A DNA stretch of 64,000 bases, taken from the NCBI GenBank assembly GCA_030148225.1, contig JASBTX010000003.1, positions 1 to 64,000 of the forward strand. Direction: 5' to 3'. Source of the DNA: Paracoccaceae bacterium (lineage in GTDB: Bacteria; Pseudomonadota; Alphaproteobacteria; Rhodobacterales; Rhodobacteraceae). A program made the position numbers and the translations under genes. Of the stretch, positions 40,582-48,720 are shown one piece after another. Under the pieces are notes generated by a model, which was not told the origin of the DNA, ran no database searches, and saw only the letters and a program-made list of their open reading frames with translations. The first letter of the stretch is position 1. Every line of letters begins with the position of its first letter.

Positions 40582-40827
40582 ATCTGCCCCCTGTTCCGCG
40601 CTCACAGCGCCTGCAGCCGCATCCCGTTGATGCCTTGGACAAATCTAATGGTAGGTGCCCCGGCAAAACAACAAAAACCCTGAAAATCCCGTATCCCGAT
40701 TTGCAGATGTGCCCCACCCGCACGATGCGGGGATTTTTGTCCGCAGCCGCCTGAGAATTTGCGCTAGATCAAGGCGGTTTTGCCCGAAGCGCCTATGATC
40801 TGTCCGCAACAAGAAAGGAGCGCAGAA

Positions 40828-41241
40828 ATGGTTGAAAAACGTGAAGCACATGGCATGTGGCCATCCATTTATGACCCGTTCCGGGCCTTTGGAAACCGCC
40901 TTGCCGACTGGCTGAACCCCGCCACCGAGGCCTCGGGCAGCGGCAAATCCTACGAGATCAGCATGGAATTGCCCGGGGTGGCCGAAAAGGATGTCGAACT
41001 GACCGTCGACAAGGGCGTTCTGGCGATCAGCGGCGAAAAACGCGCGCATGAGGAGAAGAAAGGCGACACGTGGTATTTCAGCGAGCGTCAGTACGGCGCA
41101 TTCCGCCGTTCGTTCCGGCTGCCGGAAGATGCCGATGGTGCCAAGGCCAGCGCCACGATGAAGGATGGGGTTCTGCATATCTCGGTGCCCAAGCTTGACC
41201 CCGGCAAATCAGCCGACGTCAGGAAGATCGCCATATCCTGA
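40828..41241 (+). CDS. Hsp20/alpha-crystallin small heat-shock protein
   Basis: This 137-residue small heat-shock protein has an alpha-crystallin domain from about 30 to 125 (YEISMELPGVAEKDVELTVD, then GVLAISGEKR). The conserved A-x-x-x-n-GVL motif appears as ASATMKDGVLHISVPK. The N-terminal arm is short (WPSIYDPFRAF). It binds unfolding proteins in the cytoplasm without ATP. The ATG at 40828 has AAGGAG at proper spacing. No clear heat-shock promoter was identified in the 240 bp upstream. Confidence 0.93.
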   Translation: MVEKREAHGMWPSIYDPFRAFGNRLADWLNPATEASGSGKSYEISMELPGVAEKDVELTVDKGVLAISGEKRAHEEKKGDTWYFSERQYGAFRRSFRLPEDADGAKASATMKDGVLHISVPKLDPGKSADVRKIAIS

Positions 41242-41446
41242 ACCGGAGCGGCGGACCTGGCTGGAGGGTTAAACGGGCGGGTTGAACCGGCGGGCTGGGC
41301 GGGCTTGCGCAGGGTGTCTGTGCGCGGATGTGGGTTGCAACCCCGCCGCGCCCGACTATCTCTGGCGTCCTTTCAGCAACATTGCGTCGTCCCGCCCGGA
41401 ACATGAGAGGTGAACCACAAGGGGCGCGGCGGCGCGGAGCGATCCG

Positions 41447-42040
41447 ATGACAAATGATCCCAGACACACCGCCACCCCAAACGCTTTCGACATCCGGACC
41501 AATGCCATGCCCGCCGAGATGCAGCTTCTCTTGCGCGACTATCCGCGCGACAGCTGGCAGGCGCATCCCGGTTTTTCGCGCATGACGCAAAACTGGCTGG
41601 GGGCGCATCTGATGTTTCGGCGTCTGGCCAATGTGCTGGAGGATGACACGGCTGCCTTTCTGGACCGCAACCTTGACGACATGGAGTTTGCCGGCAGGCT
41701 GGGCCGCTACGGCAACGCGCTGGTGCAGAACCTGCACGGTCACCACCATTTCGAAGATCACGATTACTTTCCCGAACTCAGCGCCGCTGACCCGCGCTTT
41801 GACCGGGGGATCGAGATTCTTGAGGCCGATCATCTGGCGCTGAACACTGTGCTGGATGCGCTGACCGAAACGGGCAACCGCACGATCAAGCTGATCCAGC
41901 TTGATCCTCAGCAGGCCCGCGACGAGGCCGGGCGTCTGCATGAGGTCACCGGTGCCATCGGCAAATTTCTCGAGCGGCATCTCGGCGACGAGGAAGAGCT
42001 TGCCGTGCCGATCATTCTGCACCACCGTCTGAGAGGCTGA
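41447..42040 (+). CDS. Hemerythrin-domain (HHE) protein
   Basis: This 197-residue four-helix-bundle protein has metal-type His/Glu residues spread as in hemerythrin-like domains: AHPGF, the cluster HGHHHFEDHDYFPEL (about 98-112), EADHLAL and the C-terminal ERHLGDEEELAVPIILHH. It probably binds a di-iron centre and senses or stores oxygen, nitric oxide or iron. It lies 22 bp before the glutathione-transferase-like gene, so the two may form a redox-stress unit. The 205 bp before it show no gene. Confidence 0.85.
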   Translation: MTNDPRHTATPNAFDIRTNAMPAEMQLLLRDYPRDSWQAHPGFSRMTQNWLGAHLMFRRLANVLEDDTAAFLDRNLDDMEFAGRLGRYGNALVQNLHGHHHFEDHDYFPELSAADPRFDRGIEILEADHLALNTVLDALTETGNRTIKLIQLDPQQARDEAGRLHEVTGAIGKFLERHLGDEEELAVPIILHHRLRG

Positions 42041-42061
42041 GCACCACCGGAAGGAACCGCC

Positions 42062-43132
42062 ATGAGCGACAAGCGTGACGATACCGCCGACAAATCGGTC
42101 GAGGAATCGCAGAGGGACGCGGCCCTACGCCGCGCGCGGGGCGAATTCGTGCGCGGCGTCAGCGGGTTTCGCGCCCGTCTGGGCGATACCGAATTTCCGG
42201 CAGAACCCGGGCGCTATCACCTTTTTGTTGCGCTGAACTGCCCGTGGTGTCATCGCGTTTCGCTGGCGCGCAATGTTCTGGGACTGCAGAAGAGCATCAC
42301 CATGGACGTGGCCTTTCCGGGGCGGACGGATGATGACGATCCTGCCGGCCCGAACCTGTGGGAGTTTTCGCCGGACCGCCGGGCCAGCCTGACTGGGGCG
42401 CCCCTGCCCGAATGCACGCGCGAAACGGCGACGGGCCGGGGCCTGAGACTGGCGCGCGATATCTACGCCGCCGAAGGGTCCGCAGAACGCTCGCTGCCCA
42501 TCCTTTTCGACAAGCAGAGCCAGCGCATCGTCTCGAACGAAAGCGCCGAGATCATCCGGATGCTGAACGCGAACGCCGCCGATCTGGGCGCGCGCGCGGG
42601 CAATGACACACCCGACCTTTATCCGGCGGGTGAGGCTGACGCACCGCTCAGGACGGAAATCGACCGGCTGAACGATCTGATCTATGTCACCATCAATAAC
42701 GGGGCCTACAAGGCGGGCTTTTCTGCGGACCAGCAGGTCTATGCCAAGGCCTTTGCGGCCTATTTCGACACGCTGGGCCAGCTTGACGCTTTGCTGGCGT
42801 CTGACGGGCGGGCATATCTGACGGGTGAGCGGTTTACCGAGGCGGATCTGCGTCTTTTCCCGACGCTCTATCGCCATGACCCGGTCTATTTCCTGCGCAT
42901 GAAGCTGAACGGTGCGCGCATCCTCGACTATCCCCATCTCTGGCGCTGGCTCTGCCGTGTGTATGCGCTGCCCGGCGTGGCCAGCAGCAATTCGCTGATC
43001 CATTGTCGGCAGGGGTATTTCGGACGGAGCTGGAACCGCACGATCCCGCTGGGCCCGACGCGCCCCATGCCCTATCCCGAGGCCTATCTGCACCCCGAAC
43101 TTGCCGATATGACCCGCCGATCGTCGGCATAG
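42062..43132 (+). CDS. Xi-class glutathione transferase (glutathionyl-hydroquinone reductase-like)
   Basis: This 356-residue protein has the long N-terminal extension typical of the Xi class, an N-terminal thioredoxin fold with NCPWCHR (Cys60-Pro-Trp-Cys63) and a helical GST C-terminal domain (about 180-330). Xi-class enzymes use this Cys to remove glutathione from hydroquinone conjugates. The common motif is C-P-W-A/C. It would fit a role downstream of aromatic oxidation. The ATG at 42062 has GGAAGGAA before it. Confidence 0.85.
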   Translation: MSDKRDDTADKSVEESQRDAALRRARGEFVRGVSGFRARLGDTEFPAEPGRYHLFVALNCPWCHRVSLARNVLGLQKSITMDVAFPGRTDDDDPAGPNLWEFSPDRRASLTGAPLPECTRETATGRGLRLARDIYAAEGSAERSLPILFDKQSQRIVSNESAEIIRMLNANAADLGARAGNDTPDLYPAGEADAPLRTEIDRLNDLIYVTINNGAYKAGFSADQQVYAKAFAAYFDTLGQLDALLASDGRAYLTGERFTEADLRLFPTLYRHDPVYFLRMKLNGARILDYPHLWRWLCRVYALPGVASSNSLIHCRQGYFGRSWNRTIPLGPTRPMPYPEAYLHPELADMTRRSSA

Positions 43133-43253
43133 ACCGGGGCCTTCGCCCCCGGATCAGATTTGAATTGATTTCATCGCCAAGCTTGGAAAGAGTGCGGGAA
43201 TTCGTGGCCCTGACCGGCGCGGAAAACCTGTGTCCCATGCGAGGAGCCGCCCC

Positions 43254-44189
43254 ATGCATGATCCCGCCTTTTCCGCGCCCGGCCGTTTCTGGCGCGGCAA
43301 TCTGCACACCCATTCCACCCGCTCGGACGGGGTGCTCGACCCGGGTGAGGTGTGCCGCCGCTACCGGGCAGAGGGCTATGACTTTATCTCGATGACCGAT
43401 CATCTGGTGGGCAGGTTCGGCTATCCGATCACCGATACCGAAGCCTTCAGAGATACGGATTTCACCACGATCCCGGGTGCCGAGCTGCATTCCGGGCCGA
43501 TGGAAAACGGGGATATCTGGCATATCCTTGCCGTGGGTCTGCCACCGGATTTCACCCCGCCTGATGCCCCGGATTTCACGGCGAACACCGATCAGGAAAC
43601 CGGACCGGCGCTGGCGCGGCGCGCCCGGCAGGCCGGTGCCTATGTGGCGGTCGCGCATCCCGAATGGGGCGGGCTGAGCCTTGCGGATGCGCGCAGCATC
43701 GACGCGGCCCATTCGATCGAGGTTTACAATCACGGCTGCCTTGTGGCTGCTGATCGCGCGCAGGGTTTCTGGCATCTGGACCGCCTGCTGGAAGAGGGGC
43801 GTCGCCTGACCCTGTGTGCCACGGATGACGCGCATTTCTATGAGCCGGACCATTTCGGCGGCTGGACCATGGTCAGGGCCACCGAAAATACGCCCCAAGC
43901 GCTGGTCGCGGCGCTGAAGGCGGGGCAGATGTATGCCTCGACCGGGCCGGAATTTCATGACGTCCGCTGGGAGGCGGCGCAGGTGACGCTGGAGATCAGC
44001 GCCTGCACGACCGCCATCGTGCAGGGTGCGGGCAAGGCCGCTGTTGCCGTGCATGGCGACGAGATGCGCCGCGTGAGCCTGCCGCTTGGCCAGCTGGACG
44101 CATCACCATGGATGCGGCTGACGATCATCGACGCAAAGGGGCGGCGCGCCTGGACCAACCCGGTCTGGAAACCGGAAGGGGAACTCTAG
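43254..44189 (+). CDS. PHP-domain phosphoesterase-like protein
   Basis: This 311-residue PHP-family protein has metal-binding motifs NLHTHSTRSDG (His-x-His, about 16-26), SMTDH (about 47-51), GAELHSG, VAHPEW and CATDDAHF near 195, which together form the trinuclear metal site. The C-terminal part (about 235-311) is beta-rich. Stand-alone PHP proteins hydrolyse phosphate esters or act on nucleotides. The ATG at 43254 follows GAGGAG. It ends 4 bp inside the convergent tcuB gene. Confidence 0.85.
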   Translation: MHDPAFSAPGRFWRGNLHTHSTRSDGVLDPGEVCRRYRAEGYDFISMTDHLVGRFGYPITDTEAFRDTDFTTIPGAELHSGPMENGDIWHILAVGLPPDFTPPDAPDFTANTDQETGPALARRARQAGAYVAVAHPEWGGLSLADARSIDAAHSIEVYNHGCLVAADRAQGFWHLDRLLEEGRRLTLCATDDAHFYEPDHFGGWTMVRATENTPQALVAALKAGQMYASTGPEFHDVRWEAAQVTLEISACTTAIVQGAGKAAVAVHGDEMRRVSLPLGQLDASPWMRLTIIDAKGRRAWTNPVWKPEGEL

Positions 44190-45253
44190 GCGCGGCCCTT
44201 CTGCGCAGCGTCCTGCATCAGCGCCGCCATCCGGTAAAACCCGTGCGCCATCTTGGAATATGGTATCAGCAGGAAGAAGGTGAGCACCGTGGCCAGATGC
44301 AGCGGCAAGAGAACCCTGACATCCGACGAACCGGTCGCCGCATAGAGCAGCAATCCGGTGAAGCTGACGCTGAAGAGCAGCACCACAAAGGCCATTTCCC
44401 CACCCCAGAGCCGGGCCACACCCAGATCAGCGCGCGCGCCCATCTTGAGCCATGCCAGCCCTGCCGTGCCCGCACACAGCAGGATACCCCCCGTAACGCC
44501 CAGCAGCTTGGGCAGGCTGAAAAACGCATATGGCGCCTTGAGCGCGAAACCGTAATGCATGATCGTGCCCGCCGTCGTCGCCGCAAAACACAGGAGGAAC
44601 CCATAAAGCGTCGCCTGATGCAGATAGCGGCGCAGGTTGGAATAGCGGTCTTCATCCTCGAAATTGCAGCCCTCGCCATGTCCGCCGGCAAGGTTTGTCA
44701 TGGCCCCCGCCGCACGCGTGGCCTGCCATAACGCGCTGATGGCGGGCCTGCCGCCCCCGACAAAGCGCCAGTAGCGACGCACCGACACCGCCATCGCCGC
44801 CAGCGGCAAGAGGAAGGCCGGGGCGAAGATCGCCACCATCAGCCCGTGGGACATGACGGCATAAAACCCCTCGCCGCTGGCTGGGCGCAGCGCCGCTGCC
44901 AGCCAGAACAGCAGCGCAAAGCCCACTACCAGCCCCGCCGCAATGGCCAGACCCGCCCGCTCAAAAACCGGGGCAAAGGCGCGGGGCCATGCAAATTCCT
45001 GCCAGCTGGCCTGCCGCGTTTCCGCCAGCGCCTGCGGCAGGTTCAGCGCAAATTCATGCGGTTCGGTATATTGGCAGGCATAGTAGCACCCCCGGCAGTT
45101 ATGGCAGAGATTGGCCAGCTGGGTCAGATCCGCATCGTCAAAGCTGCGATGTTCGAACATGGCGGGAAAGACCGCGCAATAGCCTTCGCAATAGCGGCAG
45201 GCATTGCAGATCTCGGCCTGTCGGCGGGCCTCTTGCAGCGTTTCATCGAACAT
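44186..45253 (-). CDS. tcuB: Tricarballylate utilisation 4Fe-4S membrane protein TcuB
   Basis: This 355-residue protein has two N-terminal cysteine clusters (CNACRYCEGYC at about 16-26 and CHNCRGCYYAC at about 51-61) that hold 4Fe-4S centres. About six membrane helices with His residues follow. TcuB re-oxidises the FAD of TcuA and passes electrons to the quinone pool. The start at 45253 (MFDETLQE) overlaps the tcuA stop by 11 bp. The length matches TcuB/CobZ-C proteins. Confidence 0.88.
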   Translation of the reverse strand: MFDETLQEARRQAEICNACRYCEGYCAVFPAMFEHRSFDDADLTQLANLCHNCRGCYYACQYTEPHEFALNLPQALAETRQASWQEFAWPRAFAPVFERAGLAIAAGLVVGFALLFWLAAALRPASGEGFYAVMSHGLMVAIFAPAFLLPLAAMAVSVRRYWRFVGGGRPAISALWQATRAAGAMTNLAGGHGEGCNFEDEDRYSNLRRYLHQATLYGFLLCFAATTAGTIMHYGFALKAPYAFFSLPKLLGVTGGILLCAGTAGLAWLKMGARADLGVARLWGGEMAFVVLLFSVSFTGLLLYAATGSSDVRVLLPLHLATVLTFFLLIPYSKMAHGFYRMAALMQDAAQKGRA

Positions 45254-46637
45254 AATCTGCGGCCCCCTCACCCGCGAGACGGCCAAACACCGTGCCTATC
45301 GCCATGCCGAACCCGGCCAGATACCCCTGCCCCAGGATCGAGCCTGCCATGATCTCTCCGGCGGCCCAGAGGTTTACGACCGGGCCATCCGGCCCCTGAA
45401 CCTGGGCAGTGTCGTCAACCTTGAGCCCGAGATAGGTAAAGGTCACGCCGGGGCGCAGTTCATAGCCGAAAAAGGGCGGCTCGGTAATTGGCCGCGCCCA
45501 GTTGGTCTTGGGCGGGTTGAGGCCTTTCGTACTGAGCCCGTCCAGCTCGGTCGGCTGAAACGGGCCGTCCTGACAGGCGGCGTTGAACTCGCTGACCGTC
45601 TTGGCCAGCGTTTCGGCGGGCAGACCCATTTTCCCGGCAAGCCCCTCGATCGTGTCAGCCGTGACCGGCGGGAAGACCGAGGGCATGAAGAGTTCGCGTG
45701 ATTTCGCATCGATGATCGCATAGCCGACCTGATCGGGCTGGGCTGCCACCAGACGGCCCCAGATCGCATAGCGTTTGGGCCAGACATCCTCGCCCTCGTC
45801 ATAAAACCGGCGGGCCGCGTTGTTGACGACAATCGAAAACGGCACACAGTCCAGCCGTGTGACGATACCGCCATCATATTTCGGTGCGCGCCCGTCAATG
45901 GCCACCGCATGGCACTGGGTGGGATCACCAACACTCTCGATGCCCTGACCCAGCAGGTCCTTCAGCACTTCACCCCGGTTATAGGGTGTGCCCCGGATCA
46001 GAAAGTTGCGCGCGGCCTCGCCCCAGGCCGAGGCGAGCCAGTCGATATCGGCCTGAAAACCACCCGAGGCCACGATGACGGCGCGTGGGCAAAGCGTGAT
46101 CTGCTGTTCGTCCACCGTGGCCATCACGCGCCGGACGCGGCCGTCAAATTCCAGATGATCGACCCGCGCATCATACACGATCTCGACCCCCAGCGCCGCT
46201 GCCGTGCGGTAATAGGCATTGACCAGCGCCTTGCCGCCGCCGAGAAAAAAGGCGTTGGTGCGGCTGAGGCTGAGCGTGCCGGACAGGCTGGGCTGAAAGC
46301 GCACGCCATTGTCCTGCATCCATGAATAACAGCTTTCAGAGCGGCGTATCGTCAGGCGCGCCAGCGCCTCGTCCGTCTTGCCGCCGGTGACCTTGATCAG
46401 ATCGTCGAAAAATTCGCCTTCGTCATAAATATCGGTCAGCTGGCCCAGCGGGCCGGCATGCATGCAGCGGAAATTGCGGGTATGGCGCGAATTGCCGCCG
46501 CGATAGGGTTTCGGCGCACGCTCGAGTATCAGGACCGAGGCACCGGCGCGCCTTGCGCTGATGGCGGCACAGAGCGCGGCGTTTCCACCGCCCACTACAA
46601 GGATATCGGGTGCCGCATTCACCGCCCTGTCTGCCAT
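45243..46637 (-). CDS. tcuA: FAD-dependent tricarballylate dehydrogenase TcuA
   Basis: This 464-residue flavoprotein is of the succinate dehydrogenase/fumarate reductase flavoprotein fold, with ILVVGGGNAALCAAISARRA (about 12-31) for FAD and VIVASGGFQADIDWL near 190. The C-terminal LWAAGEIMAGSILGQGYLAG is typical of TcuA/CobZ-N. It oxidises tricarballylate to cis-aconitate, passing electrons to TcuB. No TcuC transporter or TcuR regulator is visible nearby, so in this organism the pair may serve a related tricarboxylate. Confidence 0.88.
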   Translation of the reverse strand: MADRAVNAAPDILVVGGGNAALCAAISARRAGASVLILERAPKPYRGGNSRHTRNFRCMHAGPLGQLTDIYDEGEFFDDLIKVTGGKTDEALARLTIRRSESCYSWMQDNGVRFQPSLSGTLSLSRTNAFFLGGGKALVNAYYRTAAALGVEIVYDARVDHLEFDGRVRRVMATVDEQQITLCPRAVIVASGGFQADIDWLASAWGEAARNFLIRGTPYNRGEVLKDLLGQGIESVGDPTQCHAVAIDGRAPKYDGGIVTRLDCVPFSIVVNNAARRFYDEGEDVWPKRYAIWGRLVAAQPDQVGYAIIDAKSRELFMPSVFPPVTADTIEGLAGKMGLPAETLAKTVSEFNAACQDGPFQPTELDGLSTKGLNPPKTNWARPITEPPFFGYELRPGVTFTYLGLKVDDTAQVQGPDGPVVNLWAAGEIMAGSILGQGYLAGFGMAIGTVFGRLAGEGAADYVR

Positions 46638-46757
46638 CGCCCCTGCCCATCACGTTTTGCACCGGTTGCAGGTAGCTATACAGCATGCCCGCGCCAACAG
46701 GTCCAGACCGATCAGGCCGGCATGATCGAAGACTGTGCCGGGCAGACGGGGCGGCAG

Positions 46758-47717
46758 TCAGAAAATCGTGGGCCATCCCGTCCAGACGGCGATCCCGGCC
46801 TTGCGCGCAATCGCATCGATCCAGACCGCCATGAAGTGGAAAAACAGGTAATAGAGCGAGAGGCGGAAATACACGCGTTCCCGGTGATAGCGGTCGGCCT
46901 CGGCCTCGGCCTCGGTTCGCCTGCCGATGGCGATGGCACCGCTGAGGAACAGGGCGTTCATCGCCAGCGCCGTCAGCAGGTACACCGGCCCGCCGACCCC
47001 GCTGAAGGCAAGCATCACCGCCACGGGCGCCAGGCACCAGGTATAGGCCACGATGTGGCGTCTGGTGCTCGGCTTTCCGTGAGTGACAGTCAGCATAGGC
47101 ACGCCCGCGCGGGTGAAATCATCGTTCATATACAGCGACAGCGCCCAGAAATGCGGCGGCGTCCAGAGAAAGATCAGGGCAAAAAGCGCAACACTTTCAA
47201 AGCTGACGGCGCCCGTGGCCACCGCCCAGCCGATCATCGGCGGAAAGGCCCCTGCCGCGCCACCGATCACGATATTCTGCGGCGTGCTGCGTTTGAGGAT
47301 CATCGAATAGATGACGACGTAGAAGAAAATGGTAAAGGCCAGAAGCGCCGCTGACAGCGGATTGGCCACGATGGCCAGTGCCGTCACGGAAAAGACCGAG
47401 AGCGTCAGGCCAAAAACCAGCGCCGCCTGCGGTGATATCCTGCCGTCGGGAATGGGGCGGTTGCGGGTGCGCCGCATCACCGCGTCGATATCGGCATCCC
47501 ACCACATGTTCAGCGCGCCCGATGCCCCCGCGCCGATGGCGATGAGCAGGATCGAGACCAGCGCCGTCCAGACACCCGGCTGGCCCGGGGCCGCAAAAAG
47601 GCCCGCCGCCGCGGTAAAGACGACAAGTGACATCACCCGGGGTTTGAGCAGGGTGAAATATGTCCGCAACGCTGGCCTTCTGCGCTGTTGCGCAGCAATG
47701 ATGCTGGTATCGGTCAT
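46758..47717 (-). CDS. ctaB: Protoheme IX farnesyltransferase (heme O synthase)
   Basis: This 319-residue membrane prenyltransferase adds a farnesyl group to heme B to make heme O, the precursor of heme A in terminal oxidases. The first aspartate-rich motif is visible as NMWWDADIDAVMRRTRNRP (about 90-108), a second conserved region as FLWTPPHFWALSLY (about 185-198), with about nine hydrophobic helices. It lies downstream of the oxidase genes in the same direction and so probably serves that oxidase. Confidence 0.93.
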   Translation of the reverse strand: MTDTSIIAAQQRRRPALRTYFTLLKPRVMSLVVFTAAAGLFAAPGQPGVWTALVSILLIAIGAGASGALNMWWDADIDAVMRRTRNRPIPDGRISPQAALVFGLTLSVFSVTALAIVANPLSAALLAFTIFFYVVIYSMILKRSTPQNIVIGGAAGAFPPMIGWAVATGAVSFESVALFALIFLWTPPHFWALSLYMNDDFTRAGVPMLTVTHGKPSTRRHIVAYTWCLAPVAVMLAFSGVGGPVYLLTALAMNALFLSGAIAIGRRTEAEAEADRYHRERVYFRLSLYYLFFHFMAVWIDAIARKAGIAVWTGWPTIF

Positions 47718-47748
47718 CAGGAAATTCCGTAGCAGATATGTGGTAGTT

Positions 47749-47772
47749 CCGGCCCGCCCTGAGGCGGGCCGG
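47749..47772 (-). terminator. Strong hairpin between the cupredoxin gene and ctaB
   Basis: CCGGCCCGCC (47749-47758) pairs perfectly with GGCGGGCCGG (47763-47772) around a CTGA tetraloop. No T tract follows on either strand, so it is more likely a partial terminator or an mRNA stability element that tunes ctaB below the oxidase genes. Confidence 0.5.
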
Positions 47773-47794
47773 TGCAGTCATGCGCGGTCGCGCA

Positions 47795-48706
47795 TCACAT
47801 CTCCATCTCCATGGCCATGCCTTCGGTGGCCAACTGCCCCATCATGCCCATCTGCATGTGATATGGCAGCATGCACATGAACATCCAGGCACCTGGCCGG
47901 ACGACTTCGGCGACAAAAGAGACTTCCTGACCGGGCAGCAGAAGCGATTTTTCATAGAGCGCTTCGTGTTCCAGCAGGTTCCAGTCGGCCCGTTTGGCGC
48001 GGTAGTTGACAGCCTGCATCGCGGCCATGCTCATGAACATAAACTCGTGCAGGATCTTGCCGTCATTGCGCAGGGTAAACCGGATGCGTTCACCGGCCTT
48101 GGCGTCGATTTCGAGATCCGAGAAAGTCCATTCCGACATGGAAAGTGTGACCTCGCGGTCGAAATCGCCCTCGTTCTGGATGATCAGACCGGCCATCCTG
48201 CCGGCCATCAGCCGTTCTTCTTCCTCTTCCTCTTCAGCGCCATGTGGATCGGCCTCGGCCTCGGCGGCATGATCGCCGTCTTCTTCGCCGGCCCCTGCAT
48301 CTTCGGCGTGATCGGCATCACCATCTTCGGCCATCGCCATGGTCTCACCATCGGTATCCATGTTCATCGTGCCGTCTTCGGCCATGTTCATGGTGCCGTC
48401 CATGTTCATGCTTTCGCCGTCGTTCATGTCCATATCCATGTCCATATCCATGTCCATGTTCATGTCCATATTGGCCATGGCGGCGGCGAGTTGTGCCTCA
48501 TCCTCTTCGGGAACGCCAAAGACCGAATGCTCGACCTCCTCATTTTCCGCGATGTCGCCGGTCGGGAACACGCCCTCGGCCTGCAGAATGGTCACTTCTC
48601 CGGTCATCGGTGCCGCCTGATAGGTCGGCGGCTGTTGCCCGACGACGAAATAGGCCGTTCCTCCAAGGAGGATCAGACCGGTTACAAGAAAGAATCTCAT
48701 TATCAT
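47795..48706 (-). CDS. Membrane-anchored cupredoxin with Met/Asp-rich copper-binding region
   Basis: This 303-residue protein starts with a signal-anchor (FFLVTGLILLGGTAYFVV). It has a low-complexity region from about 78 to 165, first MDMD/MNMD repeats and then Asp/Glu/Ala, and a C-terminal cupredoxin domain (about 170-303). Type-1 copper ligands are visible: His in KILHEFMF and a C-x4-H-x4-M loop (MCMLPYHMQMGM). Methionine-rich repeats bind Cu(I) in the periplasm. Its position after the oxidase genes suggests copper delivery to CuA/CuB or an electron-donor role. At the DNA level the Met/Asp part is a hexamer repeat (48425-48472). Confidence 0.8.
   Translation of the reverse strand: MIMRFFLVTGLILLGGTAYFVVGQQPPTYQAAPMTGEVTILQAEGVFPTGDIAENEEVEHSVFGVPEEDEAQLAAAMANMDMNMDMDMDMDMDMNDGESMNMDGTMNMAEDGTMNMDTDGETMAMAEDGDADHAEDAGAGEEDGDHAAEAEADPHGAEEEEEEERLMAGRMAGLIIQNEGDFDREVTLSMSEWTFSDLEIDAKAGERIRFTLRNDGKILHEFMFMSMAAMQAVNYRAKRADWNLLEHEALYEKSLLLPGQEVSFVAEVVRPGAWMFMCMLPYHMQMGMMGQLATEGMAMEMEM
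48425..48472. repeat. Hexamer tandem repeat coding for Met-Asp units
   Basis: Degenerate hexamers of the form CATGTC/CATATC are repeated about eight times on the plus strand, which is GACATG/GATATG coding for Asp-Met on the minus strand. Units are multiples of 3, so slippage would change the number of Met-Asp pairs without breaking the frame. Confidence 0.65.
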
Positions 48707-48720
48707 GGTTGTCTCTCCTC

